This document shows, in pieces, positions 41,565 to 49,854 of a DNA stretch of 64,000 bases. Position numbers and translations under genes: made by a program. Below the pieces are notes generated by a model that had not been told where the DNA came from, did not search any database, and saw only the letters and a program-made list of their open reading frames with translations. Position 1 is the first letter of the stretch. Each line of letters opens with the position of its first letter. The stretch is from the NCBI GenBank assembly GCA_048359995.1, contig DBGCPK010000017.1, positions 124,001 through 188,000 of the forward strand, given 5' to 3'. The DNA is from UBA3210 sp048359995 (lineage in GTDB: Bacteria; Bacillota_I; Bacilli_A; RFN20; CAG-449).

Positions 41565-44500
41565 TGTTTGTTTTCCTCCATTTTTTCTGCGTAATCGACC
41601 AAAAAACTCAAGCCGAAATTCTCGTTGTTCCGAAAAATTCCTCGCAGGAGAACGGCGTTTCCTTCTTTAAGCAGAGGGCGATATTGCTCTAACTGCCGCG
41701 AGAAAAAGACCGCTTCGATTTCCTGGCTGTCGTCAAATCCGTAGACAATCGCCATTCGGGTGTTGTTTCTGGTCGTAATTTCTTTGGTTTTGGTAATGAT
41801 AATGCCGATATTCACCGATGCGGAACTCGAAGAAACCGTGAAAATTTTCTGAATCCGGTGACTCATTACGTATTCCGAATAACGATCGAATAGAGAACCG
41901 GAAATCAGAATTCCGATCGTTTCCAGTTCAAGTTCCAGATTCAGCCGTTCGTCGTCTTCGACAAAGGCGATTTCCGGTTTCAGTTGCTCGTAGATGTCTT
42001 GCGAGAACAGGTTGCGGCTGCCGGCCGCGGTATTGTAAAATTCGATTAGGAGAACCAGCGCCTTTCGCATTGTCGCCCGATTGTAAGTAAAACAATCCAA
42101 TGCGCCGGCGTTGATCAGACTCATCAGATGATCCGCGGAGAAAGAATAGGGGAGAAGCCGTTGGACGACCTGCTCAAAATCGGTAAAATAGCCTCCCTTT
42201 ACCCTTTCTTGGACGATGGCTTCGGCTAAGTGCTGAGGCAAACGTCGGATCGAAGAAAACGGGAGAAGGATTTTGTCGTCTCGGATCGAGTATTCCATTT
42301 CAGAACGATTGATGTTCGGGGTGGAAAGGCGAATCTGAAAGAGGTTGAATTCGTTCAGAAATTTACTGTACCGATCGGAAGAATTTCCCTGAAAAGTCAG
42401 CATTGTCGCATAAAAGTGATTCGGGTAATTCGCTTTCAAATAGGCCATTTGATAGGCTAAAATCGCATAGGAAACGGAATGAGACTTGTTGAAGCCGTAA
42501 TTGGCAAATTTGTCGATCCATTCGAAGATTTCTTCGGCGATCGGCTTTCCAATACCGTTTTTCAAAGCGCCGTCGATAAAGCGATCTTTCAGCGCGTTCA
42601 TCTTTTCCGAATCTTTTTTGGCGATCGCACGACGGAACAAATCCGCGTCGGCGAGGGAAAAAGAACTGATCTTTTGGGCGATTTCCATAATCTGTTCCTG
42701 ATAGACGATGACTCCGTAAGTCGGTTTCAAAATCCGCTCGACAAGAGGGTGAGGATATCGGACTTCTTCTCGGTTGTTCTTTCGGGAAGCGTAAAGAGGA
42801 ATGTTGCTCATCGGCCCCGGTCTGTAAAGAGCCAAAAGGGCGACGATGTCGTCAAAAGACTGCATTCGAATCGACTTCAAGGCACGCGTGATGCCTTCGC
42901 CTTCCAGTTGGAAGATCGCCTGCGTCAGTCCGGCGTTGAGAACGTCGAAAGTCTTCGGATCGTCGAAAGGAATCTTTTTGATCGAGAACGACGGAAAACT
43001 TCGTCGGATCATCGTTTCGCAATAAGAGATGATCGAAAGATTTCTCAAACCCAATACGTCCATTTTGAGAAATCCGAGATCTTCGAGATAGGCCGCTTCG
43101 AATTCGCTGATCAGTTTTCCGTCCGCGCCGATTTTGGTCGGAAGAACGTCCCTGAGATCGGAATGGTTCAGAATCACTCCGCCGGCGTGAATGGATTCCT
43201 GACGAGGAAACCCTTCGATTTTTTTCGCCAAAGAAATCAAGGAGAAAAAATAAGGATCGCTGTACAAAGCGCGGAATTCTTCGCTTTTAAGGATCGCTTC
43301 GTCGATGCTTTGGTTGCCTTTGATCAAAGCGCAGAGCGTGTTGATGTCCGCGTTATTCGCGGAAAAGACCTTGCCGATGTCGCGGAGACCTTGCTTCGCT
43401 CCGATCGTTTGAAACGTTACGATGTTGGCCATTCGGTTCGGACCATAACGGGTGTTGATATAGTTGATGACTTCTCCTCGCGCGTAGTCGGCGATATCAA
43501 TGTCGATATCCGGCATTGTCACCCGGCTCGGATTGAGAAACCGCTCGAACATAAGATGATAACGGATCGGATCGACTTCCGTGATTCCCAACAGATAAGA
43601 AACCAACGATCCGGCCGCACTTCCTCTGCCCGGTCCTATCGGAATCGATCGATTTCTGGCGTAATTGACGTAATCCTGTACGATCAAAAAATAGGAGCAG
43701 AAGCCCATTCGGTCGATGATGTCGATCTCGTATTCCAGTCGCTCCGCATACGTTTCATTCCATTCGACTTGCATCTTTTTGGCGTTTTGAATGCAGAGGA
43801 AAAAGAGGTATTTCTTCGTCGACATCTCCGACGATAGAGGATATTCCAGAAGGCTTCCGCGTTTTTTCGCCAAAGAAAAGGAGATCGCTTCGGCGATGCG
43901 GAATGAATTTGCCTTTTCGTCTTCGGTATAGAGGGTATCTACTGCCCGTTCACTTAAATAGTAATACGGCCCCTCTTCTTCTTTTTTTAATGTCAGACGT
44001 TCGTCGTCTCGGATCGCTTCGAGAATTTTTGCCGTCATCGCGTCCTTTTTATGCTCGTACAGATGCTTCGGAAAAATCACTTTTTCCAGATGATTTTCTT
44101 CGGAAAAACGCCGGTAGAGGCGGACGAGTTCCTTATCGCTTCGGGAATAATATTCGATCCCCAAATAAAACGAATCGTAAATTTCCTCGAATGCAGCGGC
44201 GATCTCGCGAAGCCGATTCGGATCTCGTTCGATCAGTCGGTTTAAATAAGGATTCGAAATCGTCGGTAAAACCATCGTCAGCCCGTTCGCGCGCCTTTTC
44301 AGATTTTCGAAGTTTTTTTCTTCCGACAGAAGTCGGCAAAGGGAAGCGTACCCGTCCTCATCGCGAATATACAGGTAGACGATGATGTCCTCTCCGTCGA
44401 TCGGGAAGGAGAAATGCGTACCGTAAATCGGGGAAATACCGTTCTTCCGGCAAAGCGCGTGGAGTTCCGGACAAGCAAAAAGATTATCCTTATCGGCAAC

Positions 44501-44611
44501 CGCCGCATAGCGAATCCGATTTTTCATGCAGATTTCGACGATTTGTTCGACTTTCAGCGCGCTGGAAAGAAAGGTATATCCGCTGATCACTTGCAATGGC
44601 ACGTAATTCAT
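41561..44611 (-). CDS. dnaE: DNA polymerase III subunit alpha, DnaE type
   Basis: 1016 residues from ATG 44611, five bases after GGTGAG; a GTG two codons upstream is less likely. PHP domain at the N-terminus has lost key metal ligands (ADKDNLF where TDHG is usual). Polymerase core: GPGRGSAAGSLVSYLLGITEVDP, catalytic PDIDIDIADY, FPRQESIHAGG, and YGVIVYQEQIMEIA; helix-hairpin-helix region and OB domain (about 900-1016, NIGIIITKTKEITTRNN). The short length fits Gram-positive DnaE, the lagging-strand or second replicase alongside PolC; PolC is not in the window. First gene of dnaE-polA-mutM/coaE. Confidence 0.96.
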   Translation of the reverse strand: MNYVPLQVISGYTFLSSALKVEQIVEICMKNRIRYAAVADKDNLFACPELHALCRKNGISPIYGTHFSFPIDGEDIIVYLYIRDEDGYASLCRLLSEEKNFENLKRRANGLTMVLPTISNPYLNRLIERDPNRLREIAAAFEEIYDSFYLGIEYYSRSDKELVRLYRRFSEENHLEKVIFPKHLYEHKKDAMTAKILEAIRDDERLTLKKEEEGPYYYLSERAVDTLYTEDEKANSFRIAEAISFSLAKKRGSLLEYPLSSEMSTKKYLFFLCIQNAKKMQVEWNETYAERLEYEIDIIDRMGFCSYFLIVQDYVNYARNRSIPIGPGRGSAAGSLVSYLLGITEVDPIRYHLMFERFLNPSRVTMPDIDIDIADYARGEVINYINTRYGPNRMANIVTFQTIGAKQGLRDIGKVFSANNADINTLCALIKGNQSIDEAILKSEEFRALYSDPYFFSLISLAKKIEGFPRQESIHAGGVILNHSDLRDVLPTKIGADGKLISEFEAAYLEDLGFLKMDVLGLRNLSIISYCETMIRRSFPSFSIKKIPFDDPKTFDVLNAGLTQAIFQLEGEGITRALKSIRMQSFDDIVALLALYRPGPMSNIPLYASRKNNREEVRYPHPLVERILKPTYGVIVYQEQIMEIAQKISSFSLADADLFRRAIAKKDSEKMNALKDRFIDGALKNGIGKPIAEEIFEWIDKFANYGFNKSHSVSYAILAYQMAYLKANYPNHFYATMLTFQGNSSDRYSKFLNEFNLFQIRLSTPNINRSEMEYSIRDDKILLPFSSIRRLPQHLAEAIVQERVKGGYFTDFEQVVQRLLPYSFSADHLMSLINAGALDCFTYNRATMRKALVLLIEFYNTAAGSRNLFSQDIYEQLKPEIAFVEDDERLNLELELETIGILISGSLFDRYSEYVMSHRIQKIFTVSSSSASVNIGIIITKTKEITTRNNTRMAIVYGFDDSQEIEAVFFSRQLEQYRPLLKEGNAVLLRGIFRNNENFGLSFLVDYAEKMEENKQ

Positions 44612-44629
44612 CTTCACTCACCATTTCTT

Positions 44630-44658
44630 ATTATAGAGGAAAACGGCTTAAAATTATA
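44630..44658 (-). promoter_or_regulatory. Two -10 boxes upstream of dnaE
   Basis: On minus, TATAAT occurs at 44653-44658 and again at 44630-44635. Neither has a convincing -35. The distal one leaves a leader of normal length. Confidence 0.4.
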
Positions 44659-44698
44659 GTCGTTTGAAAAAAATTAAAACGGTTGCGCGGTCGAAAGA

Positions 44699-45505
44699 TC
44701 AAATCAATTCCAGTTCGATCAATTTGCGATAAATTCCGTCGTGATCGTTATCCGATGCCTGTTCCGCGAAAATGCGTTTCAGTTCTTCCGGCGCATTGCC
44801 CATCAGCACTCCTTTGCCGACGATTTTCAGCATCGCTTCGTCGTTGTAGTTGTCGCCGAACGCCAACGCTTTGAAAAGGTCGATTTTCCGCAATGCGCAA
44901 AATCTTTCGACTGCTTCGGCTTTGCCGACACCTTGGGCCGTGATTTCGATCTGGCAGGAAGAGGATTTGACGACAGTCAATCGGGAGAATCGCTTTTTCA
45001 ACTCGGCTTCGATCTGATTCGAATTCGACAAAGAGCAAATCAGCAGAATTTTGTGAACCGTTCCTTCCGGAATATCGTCCATCGTTCCGGCAATGGCCGT
45101 CGTTTTGACGATCCGTTCTTCTTCGGCGATCCTCGGATCCGCGCGATCTTTGACGATCCATCGATCAAAAGAATAAAGACACCAACTCAGATCATATCCG
45201 GCGCCGTCTAAATAGCGGACGATTTCTTCGGCGACGGCTTTCTCCATCCCACGATGAAAGAGGATGCTTTTATTTTCGTCAAGAACCAATGCGCCGCTGT
45301 AAGCGATCAAAGGGCATCGGAGTCCGATCTCGTTCAAAATCGGAAAAATACCCGAAGGGCTGCGTGCCGAAACCGGTACAAAGGGAATTTTTGATTTTGC
45401 CAGATAGAGAATCGCTTGCCTAGTCAAAGGACGGAGACGATGAGAGGAATCCAGCAGAGTTCCGTCGATATCGCTGAAAACGATACTGTAATTTTTCATT
45501 TTCAT
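44699..45505 (-). CDS. Cof-type HAD hydrolase
   Basis: 268 residues of the HAD IIB (Cof) class: motif I VFSDIDGTLLD with both aspartates, motif II PVSARSP, a large C2 cap, lysine in GKAEAVERF and motif IV FGDNYNDEAML. Members dephosphorylate sugar phosphates, FMN-type or other small phosphates; the substrate is unknown. It is a lone gene upstream of, and in the same direction as, dnaE, 87 bases away. The start may be ATG 45505 or 45499; no strong ribosome site decides. Confidence 0.9.
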   Translation of the reverse strand: MKMKNYSIVFSDIDGTLLDSSHRLRPLTRQAILYLAKSKIPFVPVSARSPSGIFPILNEIGLRCPLIAYSGALVLDENKSILFHRGMEKAVAEEIVRYLDGAGYDLSWCLYSFDRWIVKDRADPRIAEEERIVKTTAIAGTMDDIPEGTVHKILLICSLSNSNQIEAELKKRFSRLTVVKSSSCQIEITAQGVGKAEAVERFCALRKIDLFKALAFGDNYNDEAMLKIVGKGVLMGNAPEELKRIFAEQASDNDHDGIYRKLIELELI

Positions 45506-45704
45506 CACGATTTCATTTTAACAGGTTTTTTTTGTTTTGTAGATGCTTATTTCGGAATCGTAAAAAAAGTTTTTAAGGGAAAGAGAGAGAAGAATTCAAA
45601 AGTGCTTTTTTAAGAAAAAAAGAGGAAATTTCACGTTGGAAAGAGACCCGCTCGCTTGGCAGAGACAAAAAATCTACAAATTGCGCGAAAATGCAAAATT
45701 ATGG

Positions 45705-45733
45705 TTGATTTTCTCAAATTCATTTTCTATAAT
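45705..45733 (+). promoter_or_regulatory. Promoter of rpsU
   Basis: -35 TTGATT (45705-45710), 17-bp spacer, -10 TATAAT (45728-45733), then AAAGGGGTGAATTAG before ATG. Confidence 0.8.
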
Positions 45734-45776
45734 TCTTAATGGCAGAAGCGAAAAGGCTTCAAAAGGGGTGAATTAG

Positions 45777-45950
45777 ATGCCAAAAACAGTAGTTCGTGAA
45801 AATGAATCGATCGACGATGCGTTGAGAAGATTCAAAAGACAAGTCAACAAAGCCGGTACCCTTGCTGAAGCTCGTAAACGCGAATTCTATTTAAAGCCGG
45901 GACTCAAAAGAAAAATGAAGTCCGAATTGGCTCGTAGAAAATCCTATTAA
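45777..45950 (+). CDS. rpsU: 30S ribosomal protein S21
   Basis: 57 residues, MPKTVVRENESIDDALRRFK then RQVNKAGTLAEARKREFYLK, the standard S21 sequence pattern, ending in a very basic tail (RKMKSELARRKSY). S21 helps the 30S subunit during initiation. The gene is too short for usual ORF cut-offs but has a strong promoter, an AAAGGGGTGA ribosome site and its own terminator. No yqeY or dnaG neighbour is visible. Confidence 0.97.
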   Translation: MPKTVVRENESIDDALRRFKRQVNKAGTLAEARKREFYLKPGLKRKMKSELARRKSY

Positions 45951-45959
45951 AACCGACAG

Positions 45960-45997
45960 AATGCCGAATGCGAAATCGTTCGGCATTTTATTTTTTT
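45960..45997 (+). terminator. Terminator of rpsU
   Basis: ATGCCGAA pairs with TTCGGCAT across a 10-base loop, followed by TTTATTTTTTT. Confidence 0.88.
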
Positions 45998-46101
45998 CGA
46001 CTTATTCCGCATTCGCATATATGAATAAAATGAGAAATACGCTCGTTCTGTTCATCTTCAAACCCTTTTCACGAGGAATGTCTTCTTTTTTTTAAATATT
46101 A

Positions 46102-46130
46102 TTGACATCGCTATTCGGTATACCTATAAT
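46102..46130 (+). promoter_or_regulatory. Promoter of the polyamine operon
   Basis: Consensus TTGACA (46102-46107), 17-bp spacer, TATAAT (46125-46130). A promoter this strong would need a repressor, consistent with the operator-like repeats just downstream. Confidence 0.9.
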
Positions 46131-46145
46131 CTTTTCGTTGTATAG

Positions 46146-46184
46146 TTTAAAATTACTAAACTTATTTTTTAAAATTATCAAACT
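46146..46184 (+). promoter_or_regulatory. Tandem operator candidates for the cupin regulator
   Basis: Two copies of TTTAAAATTACTAAACT (46146-46162) and TTTAAAATTATCAAACT (46168-46184) start 22 bp apart, two helical turns, matching at 15 of 17 positions. The first, with the preceding AG, also contains an inverted repeat AGTTTA/TAAACT. They lie just after the transcription start region, where a repressor would block. Confidence 0.6.
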
Positions 46185-46201
46185 CGCAAGGAGGCGGAGA
46201 G

Positions 46202-46738
46202 ATGAAAATCGGAAAGAAAATCAAACAACTTCGAACGATGTACAATTTGACCCAGGAAGAACTGGCCAATCGTCTCGAATTGACGAAAGGATACATCTCC
46301 CAATTGGAGAACGATCTCACCGAACCGTCGATCTCCACGCTGGAAGATATCGTGCTGGCATTGGGAACCAACCTGAGCGATTTCTTCAAAGACGAGGAAG
46401 TCGAAGAGCAGATCGTCTTCCGAAAGGACGACTATTTTATCAAAGAGAATCCGGGATACAGCATCACTTGGCTGATTACCAACGCTCAAAAGAATGAAAT
46501 GGAACCGATTATGGTGACGATTCAGCCGAAATGCCGGACCGATATCGATTATCCCCATGAGGGACAAGAATTCGGCTATGTGCTGGAAGGCGAAGTGCTT
46601 CTGAGTCTCGGAAATAAAAGATACAGGCTGAAAAAAGGTGAGTCCTTTTATTACGATTCGTCCATCAATCACAGCTTGAGCAATGTCAAGGATAAAGTCT
46701 GCAAATTGATTTGGGTTTCAAGCCCGCCGAATTTTTAA
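46202..46738 (+). CDS. XRE-family regulator with cupin domain (polyamine type)
   Basis: 178 residues. Helix-turn-helix at about 3-58 (KIKQLRTMYNLTQEELANRL, YISQLENDLTEPSISTLEDI) and a cupin domain at about 100-175 (HEGQEFGYVLEGEVLLSLGN, LKKGESFYYDSSINHSLSN). This pairing, placed before potABCD, is the usual PuuR-like polyamine-responsive repressor arrangement; the cupin probably binds a small ligand. AAGGAGG precedes the ATG; potA follows after 16 bases. Confidence 0.92.
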   Translation: MKIGKKIKQLRTMYNLTQEELANRLELTKGYISQLENDLTEPSISTLEDIVLALGTNLSDFFKDEEVEEQIVFRKDDYFIKENPGYSITWLITNAQKNEMEPIMVTIQPKCRTDIDYPHEGQEFGYVLEGEVLLSLGNKRYRLKKGESFYYDSSINHSLSNVKDKVCKLIWVSSPPNF

Positions 46739-46754
46739 AGAAGGAGAAGGAAAA

Positions 46755-48266
46755 ATGGAAAATCAAGAGACAATCATCGAACTGGTCGGCGTCAATAAAA
46801 TGTTTGACGACAGCTACGCGGTGGAAAACTTCAATCTGCAAGTGAAAAGGGGACAATTCGTTACTTTTCTAGGACCTTCGGGGTGCGGAAAAACGACGAC
46901 GCTCCGAATGATCGCGGGATTTGAAATTCCGACCAGCGGCAAAATTCTTCTTAACGGCGAAGATATCGCTCAACTCCCGCCGTACAAACGTCCGGTCAAT
47001 ACGGTATTTCAACGATATGCGCTGTTTCCTCATTTGGACGTTTACGACAACATCGCTTTCGGATTGAAACTGAAACGAATCAAAAAGACGGTAAAAGACA
47101 AGCGCGGAAAGGAAAAGACGAAGACAGTTCGCCTTTCACAGAAAGAAATCGACGAGAAAGTCGTTCGCGCGTTGAAGATCGTCGATCTGGAACAGTTTGA
47201 ATCCAGAAACGTCACGACTCTTTCCGGCGGACAGCAGCAAAGAGTGGCGATCGCAAGAGCCATCGTCAACGAACCGCAGATTCTCTTGCTCGACGAGCCT
47301 TTGGGTGCATTGGATTTAAAAATGCGCAAAGAAATGCAGATCGAATTGAAAGAAATGCACAAAAAACTGGGAATAACGTTTATCTACGTGACTCACGATC
47401 AGGAAGAAGCGTTGACGATGTCGGATTTGATCGTCGTGATGAAAGACGGCATGATTCAGCAGGTGGGAACCCCGACGGACATCTACAACGAACCGGCGAA
47501 CGCTTTCGTTGCCGATTTTATCGGCGAGTCGAATATCTACGTCGGAACGATGTATGCGAAGAGAAAGGTTCGCTTTTTGGGGAAAGTATGGGATTGCGTC
47601 GACGATTTTCCGATTCACGAAAAAGTGGACGTGGTGATTCGCCCGGAGGATATCCGAATCTGCGAAGCGGAAAAGGGGATCGCCAAAGGTCGAATCGTCG
47701 ACTGCACGTTCAAGGGAATCCACTACCAGTACACGGTGATGGTCGGAAAAAACGAAGTTTTGATTCAGTCGACGTTGCAGTACGAAACGGATATTGAAGT
47801 CGGTCTTTCTGTCGAACCGGATCTGATTCACATCATGAAACGGGAAATTTCCTCTAACGTCTTCGAAGGGTACGTCAATAAGAACAATCAAGTCTTTTTT
47901 GCCGAAGCGGCATGGGATTGCGATCTGACCGGTCTTCTTCCCCGTTCGCATCTTTCCGAAGAGGGCTATTTGATCGACGAAAAAGGAAAACGTTACGATT
48001 TGGAAGACGCGGACGTCTCCGTCGAATTCGATATGAACGATGTCGATATCAGCGATAATTTGGAAGAAGGAAACATCACCGGCACGATCATCGAAATGGT
48101 GTACAAAGGAGACCATTATCAATTGATCGTCCGGACGGAAGACGAGGATGATTTTGTCATCGATACCGAATGGACTTGGAATATCAACGATATCGTCAGC
48201 ATTCGCATTCCGAAAGAAAAGATCAAACTGACGCTGAAAGGGGATATTTCCAAATATGAAGTTTAG
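46755..48266 (+). CDS. potA: Spermidine/putrescine transporter ATPase PotA, extended
   Basis: 503 residues; ordinary PotA has about 350-380. Walker A GPSGCGKTT, signature LSGGQQQR, Walker B LLLDEPLGALD and H-loop VTHDQEEAL are intact. Two departures explain the length: a lysine-rich insertion near residues 110-135 (KKTVKDKRGKEKTKT) between Walker A and the signature, and a doubled TOBE-like C-terminus (about 280-503). It energises polyamine uptake with PotB, PotC and PotD. Its end overlaps potB by 11 bases. Confidence 0.95.
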   Translation: MENQETIIELVGVNKMFDDSYAVENFNLQVKRGQFVTFLGPSGCGKTTTLRMIAGFEIPTSGKILLNGEDIAQLPPYKRPVNTVFQRYALFPHLDVYDNIAFGLKLKRIKKTVKDKRGKEKTKTVRLSQKEIDEKVVRALKIVDLEQFESRNVTTLSGGQQQRVAIARAIVNEPQILLLDEPLGALDLKMRKEMQIELKEMHKKLGITFIYVTHDQEEALTMSDLIVVMKDGMIQQVGTPTDIYNEPANAFVADFIGESNIYVGTMYAKRKVRFLGKVWDCVDDFPIHEKVDVVIRPEDIRICEAEKGIAKGRIVDCTFKGIHYQYTVMVGKNEVLIQSTLQYETDIEVGLSVEPDLIHIMKREISSNVFEGYVNKNNQVFFAEAAWDCDLTGLLPRSHLSEEGYLIDEKGKRYDLEDADVSVEFDMNDVDISDNLEEGNITGTIIEMVYKGDHYQLIVRTEDEDDFVIDTEWTWNINDIVSIRIPKEKIKLTLKGDISKYEV

Positions 48267-49053
48267 ATTTCAAAGGAAGTACCTTTCGCTTCCGTACATC
48301 TTGTTTTTCCTCTTTTTCGTGATTGCACCGATCGTCCTGATCGTGGTTTACGCGTTTACCGATCGCGTCAGCGGCGGTTTCAGTTTCTCCAACTTGGTGA
48401 AATTCTTCTCCGATTCGACGAATATCAATGTGCTGATTATTTCGTTGGTCTACGGTTTGGTTAATACGGCGCTATGCTTGCTTATCGGTTATCCGATTGC
48501 CTACTTCCTTGCCGATCGGAATGTCAATAAATCCGGCGTATTGGTTACCTTGTTCATCATGCCGATGTGGATCAATTTCGTTATCCGTACAGGCGCGACC
48601 CGCGATCTTCTGTCGTGGATCGGACTTTCCGGCGGGGCCAATCCGGAATTGGCGACGATTATCGGCTTGGTCTATAACTATCTGCCTTTCACGATTCTTC
48701 CTCTCTATACGACGATGCTCAAAATGGATCGGAGTCAAATCGAAGCGGGGAAAGATTTAGGAGCGAATCCGGTGCAGAATTTCGTCCGCGTGATCATTCC
48801 TCTGACGATGCCGGGAATCGTTTCCGCGGCGACGATGGTCTTTATGCCGACAATTTCTTCCTACGTCATTTCCGATATTTTGTCCGAATACAATGTGGTC
48901 CTATTCGGAAGTTACATCGATCTGTATTTTAATCAGTCCGACTGGAATTTCGGCTCCTTTATGGCCTTGATAATGTTGGCTTTGATTTTGATCAGCGTCC
49001 TGATGACCAGAAAGTTTTCCAAAGAGGAAGGAGGAAAAGAATCGATATGGTAA
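48256..49053 (+). CDS. potB: Spermidine/putrescine transporter permease PotB
   Basis: 265 residues with six membrane segments and the EAA-type cytosolic loop DRSQIEAGKDLGANPVQNFV that docks on PotA. The order A-B-C-D and overlaps of 11 and 7 bases with its neighbours settle the identity within the binding-protein-dependent transporter family. Confidence 0.94.
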   Translation: MKFRFQRKYLSLPYILFFLFFVIAPIVLIVVYAFTDRVSGGFSFSNLVKFFSDSTNINVLIISLVYGLVNTALCLLIGYPIAYFLADRNVNKSGVLVTLFIMPMWINFVIRTGATRDLLSWIGLSGGANPELATIIGLVYNYLPFTILPLYTTMLKMDRSQIEAGKDLGANPVQNFVRVIIPLTMPGIVSAATMVFMPTISSYVISDILSEYNVVLFGSYIDLYFNQSDWNFGSFMALIMLALILISVLMTRKFSKEEGGKESIW

Positions 49054-49853
49054 AAAAGATTTTGGCTAAATGCTACATTTATTTGATTCTCCTGTTGATG
49101 TATCTTCCCATTTTAATTCTAGTCGTTTTTTCGTTTACCGTGAGCGATCAGGTGGGTGTATGGACGGGATTTTCCTTTCAACTTTACTTTGATCTTTTCA
49201 AAAATAAAGATTTGATGAACGCGGTGGGAAACACCATGTTGATCGCTTTCGTCAGCGCATTCGTATCTACGATAATCGGAACTTTGGGCGCAGTCGGCAC
49301 ATTCTATTCTTCGAAAAGAACCAAGAAAGCGGTGGAAACTTTGACGCAGATACCTGTCGTCAATGCGGAGATCGTCATCGCGCTTTCTTTGGCCGTTCTC
49401 GTCGTCGCTCTGTCTTGGAAATTCAGTTTCTTCACATTGCTGATCGGACACGTCGTGCTGACCGTAGCGTTCGTCTATCTCAACGTCAAGCCGAAACTGA
49501 TTCAAATGGATCCGTTTACCTATGAGGCGGCATTGGATTTAGGCGCTAAACCGGGATATGCTCTTTATAAGGTGATACTGCCGGAGATTCTTCCGGGTAT
49601 CTTTTCGGGATTTATGATCGCATTTACACTTTCTCTGGACGATTTTGTCATCACGCAATATTTGAAAGAACCATCGTTCGAGACGATCTCGACCTATATT
49701 CAGAAGATTATCGCCAAACACCCGATTCCTGCCGAAGTGAGGGCGTTGTCCACATTGATATTCGTCATCGTCCTGTTGGTCGTAGTCGGCAATACGATCA
49801 AGAACAATCGCCGAGCCAAGCAGGCCGTGCAAAGAAGAAAGCGAGGGTATTGA
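49047..49853 (+). CDS. potC: Spermidine/putrescine transporter permease PotC
   Basis: 268 residues, six membrane segments. The EAA loop is TYEAALDLGAKPGYALYKVI. DDFVITQYLK is typical of PotC-type permeases. It pairs with PotB. The basic C-terminal tail RRAKQAVQRRKRG is long. potD begins one base after its stop. Confidence 0.94.
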   Translation: MVKKILAKCYIYLILLLMYLPILILVVFSFTVSDQVGVWTGFSFQLYFDLFKNKDLMNAVGNTMLIAFVSAFVSTIIGTLGAVGTFYSSKRTKKAVETLTQIPVVNAEIVIALSLAVLVVALSWKFSFFTLLIGHVVLTVAFVYLNVKPKLIQMDPFTYEAALDLGAKPGYALYKVILPEILPGIFSGFMIAFTLSLDDFVITQYLKEPSFETISTYIQKIIAKHPIPAEVRALSTLIFVIVLLVVVGNTIKNNRRAKQAVQRRKRGY

Positions 49854-49854
49854 T

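Noticed and set aside
42479..43837. 452-codon plus-strand frame opposite dnaE
   Set aside because: Antisense shadow of dnaE; long antisense frames are common throughout this window because of codon bias.
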